Below are positions 56,270-64,000 of a stretch of DNA of 64,000 bases, piece by piece. Position numbers and translations under genes: made by a program. Origin of the DNA: an uncultured Aquimarina sp. (GTDB lineage: Bacteria; Bacteroidota; Bacteroidia; Flavobacteriales; Flavobacteriaceae). The notes beneath the pieces are model-generated. The model had not been told where the DNA came from, made no database searches, and saw only the letters and a program-made list of their open reading frames with translations. The DNA lies in the NCBI GenBank assembly GCA_947492105.1, contig CANLMN010000010.1:81662-145661 (forward strand), written 5' to 3'. How positions within the stretch are numbered: position 1 is the stretch's first letter; every line of letters begins with the position of its first letter.

Positions 56270-57070
56270 CTATTTTGCTCCAGTATGAAAAATCTTTTTT
56301 CTATAAGCCCTTAACACTTCATTAAAAAAGGCTGCCGCAATTCTTGGGGTCAATGTATCCGCAGGTAATACTGCACCTCTAACCACATCATTATCGACCC
56401 AATACCCATTGCGTAAAGGTGGCATTCCTGTGATTGTTATCTTTCGATTACCATGATAACAAATAACATAACAATAGTGTTGATCTATCATGCTGTTTGG
56501 AATTGCAAAACCAAACAACATAGAGACATCGTACGTAGTTTTCCATTTTACTTTGACATAACTTGATAACGTAAAGGATTGGATTCGGATTGGACGAACC
56601 CAATCATGATCTTTGAGAATTTTATGTATTGCCTGATGCGCAACAACTCTCAGGTGCACCATCCTTTCGAAATCTATCATTTCTTCTAATTCAAAAACGT
56701 AACTATCATCAATAGGGAATCGTTCTTTATTTTTTGAAATGTATTTGTATGTTTTCTCAAACCCAGCTTCTTTAAAAACCATCCTTATCCATTTGAGAAG
56801 TTGCTTATGACTTGTACCGTTGAGACGTATTACTTTTGGCAAATTATTCACAGTCCACTCTAATGTAAGTCTTTTATAATTAAACAAAAATACGCACTTA
56901 GAATCCTCTGACGGATATACCACAAAACTATCATCTGCTATAGAAAAAACAAGATCAAGATGCTTATTTCTTGGTTGTTTAGGCAGATAACATCTTGACG
57001 CATTACTCAAATACTGTAGTGCCAAATAAAACACAGTCATTGTTTGATTTTGGGTCTTAATACATTCCAT
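56270..57070 (-). CDS. Hypothetical protein of 266 residues
   Basis: No signal peptide or membrane segment. Basic and rich in aromatic residues; recognisable patches are CVFLFNYKRLTLEWTVNNLP, HKQLLKWIRMVFKEAGFEKT, and a C-terminal GYWVDNDVVRGAVLPADTL followed by a helix RIAAAFFNEVLRAYRK. I recognise no domain. It stands alone, with 799 bp before the next minus-strand gene and over 1 kb of non-coding DNA on its 5' side. It may be lineage-specific. Confidence 0.7.
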   Translation of the reverse strand: MECIKTQNQTMTVFYLALQYLSNASRCYLPKQPRNKHLDLVFSIADDSFVVYPSEDSKCVFLFNYKRLTLEWTVNNLPKVIRLNGTSHKQLLKWIRMVFKEAGFEKTYKYISKNKERFPIDDSYVFELEEMIDFERMVHLRVVAHQAIHKILKDHDWVRPIRIQSFTLSSYVKVKWKTTYDVSMLFGFAIPNSMIDQHYCYVICYHGNRKITITGMPPLRNGYWVDNDVVRGAVLPADTLTPRIAAAFFNEVLRAYRKKIFHTGAK

Positions 57071-58102
57071 AATTATAAATCAACTTTATTCCTATTTAAT
57101 CTCTCGCCATAATAGAAAGAAACCTAAGACATCTCTCTTCTATATACACCGAGTATACCATCAATCATATCAACGAGATGATCGTGAAACAGAACAAAAC
57201 ACCTACGACTTCACACCCTCTTTTTGTTATAAAAACTATAACACCTAGAGGTAGCTGTGGACACAAATATTTTGCTTTTTTCTAAACCTCATCAAGAAGT
57301 TCAAAATATGTAAAGAGGGTTAAGTAAGTAGTGCAAGTATCATCTAACTCTTTGTTCTAAATACTCAATTCAGTTTGATTAGAAAACATCCCAGGGTTTA
57401 TCTATACATCTTGTATACTGAAGAGGGGATAAAATACTTAAAACTATAATTCTACTATGCACTAATAAGACGTATACCTAGTCTAAAATCATGAATTACA
57501 TCGGACGTAAAACACTTCTATTACGACGTTTAAATATAAAAAGGAATCTTGAGACATTCCTACGGTTTTTGCTCAAAATTTCAAAGCCTTTTTGACCTTC
57601 AAATATGCGATTATACCTATATAAACCCGAAGAATACACTGTTGTTTTTTCTATCTACGAAGAAAAGTAAAACATTCTGCATAATCATAATAATAAACCA
57701 ATTATTGCGCTATACTTTACACTTTTCTCAACCCCTAATAGAATTACGAAATGCAAGAAACTGCTCTAAGAATTAGAAAACTACTTTTTTCCAAAAACAA
57801 AAGTAGTTAAACTTCGCATAATTCTTCAAAAACAAACCTCTTACTACATCAAAAAAAAGGAAATGGATTCACGAAGTGATCTTACGCCTTTTCCTCTTTG
57901 CTACAAAGATGCCTTTCATTACTCAATTTTCGTCTTTCCTAAGCTCAAAATATTGCTACGAAGTACCGAAAACACTCAAATTGATTAAAATATTATGTAC
58001 TCTCACTGCAACTGACCTTTCCATTTTGGTCGACCCTGCTAGAATCAAAAAAAATTAAACCACTTCGATATAAAAAAGTATCTTAGTAAAAAAAAAAGAA
58101 AC
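57071..58102. other. 1-kb intergenic region without recognised gene
   Basis: AT-rich. It holds a 10-bp perfect inverted repeat, AACTACTTTT (57779-57788) / AAAAGTAGTT (57799-57808), without a T tail. It also holds a weak stem AGGAAT/ATTCCT near 57541-57560. A 41-codon ATG frame from 57863 and a GTG frame at 57876-58058 both lack support. Confidence 0.45.
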
Positions 58103-58609
58103 ATGAATACCTCAATTGAAGCATTACTAAACGATCAAATAAAATACGAAGCCCAAGCCTCTATGCACTACCTTGCAATGGCATCGTGGGCGGACAGCAA
58201 TGGCTATAACGGAATTGCCAATTTTTTCTATTCGCAATCCGAAGAAGAACGAGTACACATGACCAAACTAGTGAAATTTGTTAATGAACGAGGAGGCCAC
58301 GTTATTGTTCCAGAATTATCAAAACCACAAGACTCATACAGCTCTCTAAAAGAACTTTTTGAATCGTTTTTATCTAGTGAAATCTTTGTAACAGAACAAA
58401 TCAATCATGTGATTTTTGAATGTTTGGATAAGAAGGATTACAATGTCCACAATTTCATGCAATGGTACGTTACAGAACAATTAGAAGAAGAAGCCGTAGC
58501 ACGGACACTTTTGGACAAACTAAATATTATTGGTGATGACAAATCCGGTCACTATCTATTTGACAGAGATATAAACATGATAACAACAGCGGTTGACCCT
58601 ACGGAATAA
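58103..58609 (+). CDS. Ferritin
   Basis: A 168-residue bacterial ferritin (FtnA type) that stores iron in a 24-subunit shell. Ferroxidase ligands are visible: Glu16 in IKYEAQASMHY, the EEERVHM helix with Glu and His, a Glu in LSSEIFVTEQ, and Gln in WYVTEQLEEE. Iron-related neighbours (a DtxR-type regulator and a TonB receptor) lie downstream. Confidence 0.95.
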   Translation: MNTSIEALLNDQIKYEAQASMHYLAMASWADSNGYNGIANFFYSQSEEERVHMTKLVKFVNERGGHVIVPELSKPQDSYSSLKELFESFLSSEIFVTEQINHVIFECLDKKDYNVHNFMQWYVTEQLEEEAVARTLLDKLNIIGDDKSGHYLFDRDINMITTAVDPTE

Positions 58610-58912
58610 ATCCTGTTTTGCTATGGTAAGATGGGATGATATGGTTATATTTTTTCTACTTATCTAGACCTCATTTTGACTTTTTCGATTGCTTACACAT
58701 TGGTTTGAATTCATCTATGTCCTTTGTTGTTCTTTTATTTATAGCACTATTATAAACCACAAAAAGCACTTCATTTAATGAAATTTCAACTTTTTTTCGG
58801 TCAAAAACAAAAGACCTAGATGAATTCTGGATAAAAACTCTGAACCACTTCCCTATCAAACTATAAACATCTACTGTTTCATCACAGAAGTTGATTGATT
58901 TCATTAAATTTT

Positions 58913-58943
58913 AAAAAGATTCTTCCGTTAGAATCTTTTTTTT
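58913..58943 (+). terminator. Terminator between ferritin and the Cys-rich peptide gene
   Basis: AAAAAGATTCT (58913-58923) and AGAATCTTTTT (58930-58940), loop TCCGTT, then TTT. It is about 300 bp after the ferritin stop. The region 58610-58912 shows no supported gene. Confidence 0.8.
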
Positions 58944-58970
58944 GCTTAAATTTGTTATTATTTAGATTTA
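58941..58970 (+). promoter_or_regulatory. Candidate promoter of the Cys-rich peptide gene
   Basis: TTTG (58941-58944), 18-base spacer, TAGATTTA (58963-58970), one mismatch to TAnnTTTG. The start would fall a few bases before the ATG at 58980. Confidence 0.45.
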
Positions 58971-58979
58971 ATAAAAATA

Positions 58980-59120
58980 ATGAATACAACTATTCCCGTT
59001 ACCCCCCAGATCATTTTGATGCCATCTCCATGTATTATGTGCGATAACAAAAAGAAAAAATGCTGCAAAAAATACAAGAAAAAAGGAAAGAAAAACTGCA
59101 AACGCTGCCCTAAACTATAA
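58980..59120 (+). CDS. 46-residue Cys/Lys-rich peptide
   Basis: An ATG-started frame of 46 codons, missed by length cut-offs. After a short hydrophobic/Pro start (MNTTIPVTPQIILMPSP) come six Cys in 26 residues as CIMC, CC and CKRC, within a Lys-rich stretch (14 Lys). The CxxC-CC-CxxC layout suggests metal binding or disulfides. It lies between ferritin and a DtxR/MntR regulator, converging on the latter with only 19 bp between stops, and has a candidate promoter. A role in metal buffering or sensing is inference. Confidence 0.65.
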   Translation: MNTTIPVTPQIILMPSPCIMCDNKKKKCCKKYKKKGKKNCKRCPKL

Positions 59121-59139
59121 GAGTAGCTTAAACTTTTTT

Positions 59140-59811
59140 TTATTCAATCCCAACCAAAATATTATCTGCTACTTTCTTAGATAAAGTGATAAGCTCTTCT
59201 CCTTTTTTTATTTTCATAGAGCCATCATAGACTATTTTGTCTACAACCCACATTTTGGCCCCAATGCGAATCCCCAGATCCTCTAAATACTGTAAAAAAT
59301 CTTTGGACGTATCACTTACTGCCAACATTACACAGGACACATCTTTGTCCATTAGCGAAAGGCGAGATGTATCTCTTTGAGGCAAAATTCCATTGCTATC
59401 AGGTATCGGATCTCCGTGGGGATCATAGTTAGGATAATCTAAAAATTGATCTATCCGTTCTATCAATTTATCCGATTGTATATGCTCTAATTGCTCCGCA
59501 ATATCATGTACCTCATCCCAATCAAAGGCCAATTTGGTGTACAAGAAAGTTTCCCAAAGGCGATGTTTACGAATAATCTTCAACCCGATTATCTCTCCCT
59601 CCTCCGTTAGTGTTACCTTTTTATATTTTTCATGATTCACTAGCACCTTTTCTTTGAGCCGTTTTAGCATTTCGTTTACTGTAGACGGTTTAACTTGTAG
59701 GTACGATGCCAAATCATTGGTTCCTACCCCAGTTTTTTGTGTCATCGCACGATCTTTAGATGACAAATGCAATAGTGCTTTGATATAATTTTCTTCCACA
59801 AATGTTAACAT
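59140..59811 (-). CDS. DtxR/MntR-family metal-dependent repressor
   Basis: A 223-residue regulator. Winged HTH at residues 8-65 (ENYIKALLHLS, LQVKPSTVNEMLKRLKEK), then the metal-binding dimer domain (HRLWETFLYTKLAFDWDEVHDIAEQLEHI, HGDPIPDSNG) and a C-terminal FeoA/SH3-like domain (RIGAKMWVVDKI). It should bind DNA when loaded with Fe2+ or Mn2+; which metal cannot be told. Divergent from the TonB receptor, with two palindromic candidate operators in between, one over its own start codon. Confidence 0.93.
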   Translation of the reverse strand: MLTFVEENYIKALLHLSSKDRAMTQKTGVGTNDLASYLQVKPSTVNEMLKRLKEKVLVNHEKYKKVTLTEEGEIIGLKIIRKHRLWETFLYTKLAFDWDEVHDIAEQLEHIQSDKLIERIDQFLDYPNYDPHGDPIPDSNGILPQRDTSRLSLMDKDVSCVMLAVSDTSKDFLQYLEDLGIRIGAKMWVVDKIVYDGSMKIKKGEELITLSKKVADNILVGIE

Positions 59812-59818
59812 GCACTAA
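59804..59818. promoter_or_regulatory. Second candidate operator, over the regulator start codon
   Basis: GTTAACATGCACTAA overlaps the ATG of the DtxR-family gene and resembles the main site (GTTA-N-CATG-CTAA pattern). It suggests autoregulation. Confidence 0.45.
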
Positions 59819-59844
59819 AGATAAAAAAAATAACCACACAATTA

Positions 59845-59876
59845 TTTGTTAGGGCATGCTAACTTTATTAGTTTTG
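59845..59876 (+). promoter_or_regulatory. Receptor promoter with embedded DtxR-type operator
   Basis: TTTG (59845-59848), 20-base spacer, TAGTTTTG (59869-59876), an exact -7 match, 27 bp before the receptor ATG. The spacer contains GTTAGGGCATGCTAAC (59848-59863), with outer half-sites GTTAG/CTAAC as in DtxR/MntR-type boxes. Binding there would block the promoter. Confidence 0.65.
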
Positions 59877-59902
59877 CATTACATTTATACCCAAAAAATA
59901 AC

Positions 59903-62212
59903 ATGCTCAAATATCCAAGAATTCTATTTCTTATTGCTCTTTGCTATACTACCATAAGTAAATCGCAAACTACAATTACAGGTACAGTTAGTTCTCAAAA
60001 CACTCCTGTACCGAATGTACACGTATATATAATGGGCACTACTTTGGGTAGCGCTACCAATGAGCAGGGCGTTTATAGTATTAGTGACGTTCCAAAAGGA
60101 AAAATTACCCTGATCGCATCTTCTTTGGGATACAAAAGACAACAAAAAACACTGACACTATCCAATACACCTAAAATTACACAAGACTTCAATCTTATAG
60201 TTGATGATGCTACATTGGACGAGATTGTCATCTCTGGCACACTGAAACCTGTAAGTAAATTAGAGAGTCCAGTCCCTGTAGAAGTGTATTCTAAAGCTTT
60301 TTTCAAAAAAAACCCTACACCTTCCATTTTTGAATCCTTGCAGAATGTCAATGGTGTCCGGCCTCAGCTCAATTGTAATGTTTGCAATACAGGAGACATA
60401 CACATCAATGGATTAGAAGGACCATACACTTTTGTACTTATAGATGGTATGCCCATTGTAAGTGGCTTATCTACCGTATATGGTCTTACTGGAATCCCTC
60501 AATCCCTCATTGAGCGTGTAGAAATCGTCAAAGGACCAGCCTCTACATTGTATGGCTCTGAAGCTGTTGGTGGTATTATTAACATTATTACCAAAAAACC
60601 TGCTAATGCCCCAAAATTTGCCGCAGATAGCTTCGTTAGCTCATGGGGAGAGGTTAATGCAGATCTTGGTTCACAATATAATCTAGGTAAAAAAATACAT
60701 GGACTACTTGGTCTTAACTATTTTAATTATCAAAATATCGTTGACAACAATAATGATGGGTTTACAGACTTAACACTACAAAATCGCATATCACTCTTCA
60801 ATAAACTCAGCTTTGATCGCAAAGAAAACCGTGTTTTCACTATCGCCGGACGATATGTCTATGAAGATCGTTGGGGAGGCGATATCCGTTGGAATCGTGA
60901 TTTTAGAGGAACGGATGTTTTTTATGGAGAAAGTATCTACACCAGTAGATGGGAAACTTTTGGAACATATCAACTCCCTGTAAAAGAAAAAATATCTTTC
61001 CAATTTAGTGGCAATGGACATACTCAGAATTCCTTTTATGGAACAGATTCCTACAACGCTGATCAATATATTGGTTTTGGACAATTTATTTGGGACAAAC
61101 CAATAGGAGAAATTCACAATCTGCTATTTGGCGCTGCTTATCGCTATACCTATTATGATGATAATACTTTTGCTACTGCAGAAGTTGATGGTGTAACAAA
61201 CAACCCCTCTAGTATACATCTCCCTGGGATTTTTGTTCAAGATGAGATCAATCTCAATATGCAGAACAAATTATTGGTAGGAACGCGCTATGATTATAAT
61301 AGCTTACATGGACCTATATTTTCGCCTAGAGTTAACTACAAATGGAATTCCAAGGACAAAAGCAATATACTACGTATGACAGTAGGCAATGGATTCAGGG
61401 TTGCAAACGTTTTTACCGAAGATCATGCTGCCCTTACAGGTGCTCGAGAAGTAGAATTTGCAGAGAAACTAGATCCAGAAACTTCTTGGAATGCCAATAT
61501 AAATTTTGTCAAAAAAATCACAACTAAAAACAATACATTTATCAATTTTGACGCAAGTGCTTTTTACACCTATTTTGACAACAGAATCCTCCCTGATTAC
61601 GAAACCGATCCTAACAAAATAATCTACGCCAATCTTAATGGGAACTCCGTATCTCAAGGAATCTCTCTAAACACTGATGTCGTATGGCAAAATGGACTCA
61701 AAGTACTATTAGGAGGAACACTTATGGATGTTTCTGTAACGGAAGACGGCCTACGCACCAGGCAGTTATTGACAGAGAGTTTTAGTGGTGTTTGGAGCGT
61801 CTCTTATAACATTAATCCTATCGGATTGACCATAGACTATACCGGAAATCTCTATGGTCCTATGCGACTACCATTGCTTAGTGACTTGGATCCAAGACCT
61901 GCTAATTCTCCTTGGTTCAGCATTCAGAATATTCAATTAAGCAAAAAATTAGGTGATCAGTGGGAGTTTTATGGAGGGATCAAAAATTTGCTAAATTTCA
62001 CTCCTGTTGACAATGCCATTGCCAGAGCTTTTGATCCTTTTGATAAAGAGGTAACATTTGCTCCTATTGATGATGATCCTACTACAACCAACGATGGACA
62101 GGCTATACCTACAGCGAACAATCCATTTGGCTTAACTTTTGACCCTAACTATGTGTACGCCTCAAACCAAGGAATTCGCGGTTTTTTCGGAGTACGCTAC
62201 ACCGTATTTTAA
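59903..62212 (+). CDS. TonB-dependent outer membrane receptor
   Basis: A 769-residue receptor. Signal peptide (to about TISKSQ), a carboxypeptidase-D-like domain at about residues 22-105 (ITGTVSSQNTPVPNVHVYIM), a plug with LIDGMPIVSGLSTVYGLTGIP and VEIVKGPASTLYGSEAVGGIINII, and a 22-strand barrel ending RGFFGVRYTVF. The plug contains an unusual NCNVCNTGDIHINGLEGPY segment with two Cys. ATG 59903 is chosen over TTG-type starts upstream because it gives the signal peptide and lies after the promoter. Iron, manganese, haem or a siderophore is the likely cargo, judged by its neighbours. Confidence 0.93.
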   Translation: MLKYPRILFLIALCYTTISKSQTTITGTVSSQNTPVPNVHVYIMGTTLGSATNEQGVYSISDVPKGKITLIASSLGYKRQQKTLTLSNTPKITQDFNLIVDDATLDEIVISGTLKPVSKLESPVPVEVYSKAFFKKNPTPSIFESLQNVNGVRPQLNCNVCNTGDIHINGLEGPYTFVLIDGMPIVSGLSTVYGLTGIPQSLIERVEIVKGPASTLYGSEAVGGIINIITKKPANAPKFAADSFVSSWGEVNADLGSQYNLGKKIHGLLGLNYFNYQNIVDNNNDGFTDLTLQNRISLFNKLSFDRKENRVFTIAGRYVYEDRWGGDIRWNRDFRGTDVFYGESIYTSRWETFGTYQLPVKEKISFQFSGNGHTQNSFYGTDSYNADQYIGFGQFIWDKPIGEIHNLLFGAAYRYTYYDDNTFATAEVDGVTNNPSSIHLPGIFVQDEINLNMQNKLLVGTRYDYNSLHGPIFSPRVNYKWNSKDKSNILRMTVGNGFRVANVFTEDHAALTGAREVEFAEKLDPETSWNANINFVKKITTKNNTFINFDASAFYTYFDNRILPDYETDPNKIIYANLNGNSVSQGISLNTDVVWQNGLKVLLGGTLMDVSVTEDGLRTRQLLTESFSGVWSVSYNINPIGLTIDYTGNLYGPMRLPLLSDLDPRPANSPWFSIQNIQLSKKLGDQWEFYGGIKNLLNFTPVDNAIARAFDPFDKEVTFAPIDDDPTTTNDGQAIPTANNPFGLTFDPNYVYASNQGIRGFFGVRYTVF

Positions 62213-62225
62213 AAAAAAGAGTGGC

Positions 62226-62699
62226 ATGAAAAAATTGTTGAATTTCCTTTTCCTAGTAAGTACTACCTGTCTCCTGGCTCAAAATAATACTGAACTAGAA
62301 CATTATTCTTTTGAAGAATTAGAAAAAGTACAACAACAAGAAGCACGCCCCTATGTTATATTTATCCATACGGATTGGTGTCGTTTCTGCCATGGGATGA
62401 GAAAAAACACCTTTAGTCACCCTGATATTGTTTCTATTCTGAATACCGATTATTATTTTGTCGAAATCAATGCAGAGCAAAAAAAGGATATCACTTTTTT
62501 GGACACTACATTTAGCTACCGCCCTTCTGGTGCCAACACAGGCATTCATGATCTTGCAAAAGCTTTGGGAACAGTAAATGGAAAAATATCTTATCCCACT
62601 ACGGTATTTCTCAATACTAAAAACGAAATTATTCTTCAATATGCTGGGTTTGCAGACCACAAGACACTCTATGAGCTCCTAGAAAAAATCAAAAACTAA
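62226..62699 (+). CDS. Secreted thioredoxin-fold protein
   Basis: A 157-residue protein with a signal peptide (MKKLLNFLFLVSTTCLLAQ). The redox motif WCRFC is in IFIHTDWCRFCHGMRKNTF; the cis-Pro is in ISYPTTVFLN. This is the thioredoxin_7/DUF255-like group. The frame extends upstream into the receptor gene, but ATG 62226 gives the signal peptide, 13 bp after the receptor stop. It is in one transcript with the receptor and may keep the receptor's or its cargo's thiols reduced; this role is inference. Confidence 0.88.
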   Translation: MKKLLNFLFLVSTTCLLAQNNTELEHYSFEELEKVQQQEARPYVIFIHTDWCRFCHGMRKNTFSHPDIVSILNTDYYFVEINAEQKKDITFLDTTFSYRPSGANTGIHDLAKALGTVNGKISYPTTVFLNTKNEIILQYAGFADHKTLYELLEKIKN

Positions 62700-63361
62700 A
62701 ACAAATATCATCTCCTAGTGGCAACACGAGCTCAACCCTGATATAGCAGCCCTATTCTGCCCCAAAAATTAAAAAACAACTCTGATAAACAATAGTAGCA
62801 TTTAAAAAATAATTGCTACTTCATAATCAGCTTCTTTTCTACTATTTCTTTTCTATCAAAAAATTATACTATCGCCACTGCTATACTTAAATTATACGTC
62901 TCTCCAACGGGCAAAATAAATTTCAAATCATTGTAGCTTACAAACACATCTTAATAAGCTCCCTAATTATTCACAAAATAAACATTAAACATTTGTTAAT
63001 ATTTAGTATTACCATCGTCTTAATGTTATATTTGCGCACACACAAACAAATACTCAATCTATGATTCATTACAAAAAAACATTTCTAGCAGTAAACCTCT
63101 TTTACCATTAAGATCTTCAGATGGTTTTAACTTCTTTTTAATTCGCTATAAAAATGTTTTTTTAGTTTGTAGCAATTACTTTGGATCACAAAAATATCAC
63201 CATCACTACCAACAGGATTCTTTCTTTCGATCGATACTGACCGAATTAACAAAAACACAAAGCATTTCTTTAAATCTATTTTAAAATAAAAACTACTTTC
63301 AAAAAACATAATATTTCTATTGTTTTCATTTAAACAATGAAAACAATAAAGAATCATTGTC
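62700..63361. other. Intergenic stretch with a lone promoter
   Basis: AT-rich. TATATTTG at 63027-63034 matches the -7 consensus and is followed at 63061 by an ATG frame of only 16 codons. No other supported gene. It may be a decayed gene start or a short leader. Confidence 0.35.
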
Positions 63362-63722
63362 TACCAGTCAAAATGTAATTGTAGGTCAAAATCATGTGAA
63401 ATATTTTCCCTTTCGTTTGAACTACAAATTTTAAACATAGCCCTGGCTACGGTAGAATTTTATACCAAAAATAGTAGCGTAAAAGCTAATTATTAGTCTG
63501 TACTTATTTTTCTAAAAATGGTATTAGTATCACAAATTGAAAATTTGATCAATATAACATTATTAGCACCAAATTAGCTATATAATGTCGCAATCGACTT
63601 GTTCTTTTTCCACCTAAATACCTTGTTCATATATTCCATAGCCAAGGCTATCTAATAGAAGCACGGTGTTTTTACATAAAAAAACAGTGTCATTCATACG
63701 AATTTATACACCTAAATTGGTA
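63362..63722 (+). repeat. Dispersed intergenic element, modules 1+2 (copy d)
   Basis: A full-length copy upstream of the lipoprotein gene. Module 1 starts CCAGTCAAAATGTAATTGTAG and has the hairpin TAGCC-CT-GGCTA (63439-63450). Module 2 (from 63573) has the outer stem AAATACCTTG (63616-63625) / CACGGTGTTT (63662-63671) and inner stem ATAGCC-AA-GGCTAT (63638-63651). Confidence 0.75.
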
Positions 63723-63818
63723 TGAGACATCAATTATAGCTTATGATACTATTCCTTGTTTATATCAACGCATTTTTAACAATACATAACACTCACTTTA
63801 ATTTAAATTAAAACACAA

Positions 63819-64000
63819 ATGAAAACAAATTTAAAAACAATTTTCCTATTAACCATCGGAATAACACTCGCCCTAGTAGGTTGTAAAAAAGAAGAAATCC
63901 CTCTAAATGATATCGAAAATCATCCTCCTACCACTAGTACCAATCCCAATATCATCGAAATGATTGAGGCTTTAAAATTAGGAACAAAAAACGATCGCAT
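63819..64000 (+). CDS. Lipoprotein, 3' part outside window
   Basis: ATG-started frame open to the window end (60 codons visible). A signal peptide with lipobox LALVGC (Cys22) is followed by KKEEIPLNDIENHPPTTSTN, a low-complexity spacer, and NIIEMIEALKLGTKNDR. The mature protein should be lipid-anchored. Too little is visible to name the family. Confidence 0.75.
   Translation, partial: MKTNLKTIFLLTIGITLALVGCKKEEIPLNDIENHPPTTSTNPNIIEMIEALKLGTKNDR

Noticed and set aside
57863-58058. Short frames before ferritin (ATG 57863, 41 codons; GTG 57876, 60 codons)
   Set aside because: They overlap each other in different frames, and neither has a promoter or a recognisable motif.
58671-58904. 77-codon minus-strand frame after ferritin
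   Set aside because: A strong terminator stem sits 9 bp upstream of its ATG, leaving no room for a promoter; no recognisable domain.
55768-63154. Shared 15-mer AATTCGCTATAAAAA at 55768-55782 and 63140-63154 near two element copies
   Set aside because: Distances to the elements differ (about 20 and 200 bp), flanks do not align, and such a match is plausible by chance in AT-rich DNA.
63127-63357. 76-codon minus-strand frame
   Set aside because: Composition is that of AT-rich intergenic DNA; no promoter or domain; it abuts a dispersed element.

Overview
The window looks like a chromosomal segment of a low-GC marine-type member of Flavobacteriaceae (Bacteroidota). The evidence is gliding genes gldB and gldC, two secreted proteins with type IX secretion (T9SS) C-terminal domains, a flavobacterial-style mraZ-to-ftsZ division/cell-wall cluster, an SDR-type threonine dehydrogenase, a SusC-like TonB receptor fold, and promoters matching the Bacteroidota pattern TTTG-N19-TAnnTTTG. 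I cannot name the genus.

Layout. 1-3430: end of an integrated element (HTH regulator, MerR-like protein, small protein, large serine recombinase) abutting the 3' end of a tRNA-Arg gene. 3545-20374 (minus strand): yqeY, then ftsZ, ftsA, ftsQ, murC, murG, ftsW, murD, mraY, murE, ftsI, ftsL, rsmH and mraZ, read in reverse order of transcription. 20701-22463: hydrolase, engB and a conserved unknown. 22571-30000: a repeat-rich T9SS surface protein, gldC-gldB, nadE, a LuxR-type response regulator with an altered receiver, and a CAP-domain T9SS protein. 30480-32474: dnaG. 32837-33180: a compact transcription unit for a 29-residue membrane peptide. 34400-38628: aromatic amino-acid operon (pheA, aminotransferase, tyrA, DAHP synthase/chorismate mutase) behind a Phe-rich leader peptide and terminator. 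38791-41749: threonine catabolism (tdh, kbl) with a divergent Lrp regulator. 41930-45233: thrS, infC (apparent AUA start), rpmI, rplT. 46323-52647: rRNA/tRNA methyltransferase, M48 protease, RelA/SpoT, Fur-like regulator, purA. 53020-55470: ECF sigma, putative anti-sigma and an outer-membrane-type protein. 56270-57070: orphan protein. 58103-62699: iron/metal group (ferritin, Cys/Lys-rich peptide, DtxR/MntR regulator, TonB receptor, thioredoxin-like protein). 63819-end: start of a lipoprotein gene.

How parts work together. The cell-wall cluster makes meso-DAP peptidoglycan precursors and assembles the septum. The aromatic operon appears to be controlled by ribosome stalling on Phe codons. The DtxR-type regulator probably represses the adjacent receptor through a palindrome between its -33 and -7 boxes.

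The least expected signals are: (i) a family of dispersed intergenic elements (about 30.2, 34.2, 52.8, 55.8-56.1 and 63.4-63.7 kb, with a related hairpin at 45.8 kb) whose stems show compensatory changes between copies; (ii) the complete pheA attenuator; (iii) the 29-residue membrane peptide unit; (iv) the 46-residue Cys/Lys-rich peptide beside the metal regulator; (v) the AUA start of infC. All identifications come from reading the sequence; no database search was possible.
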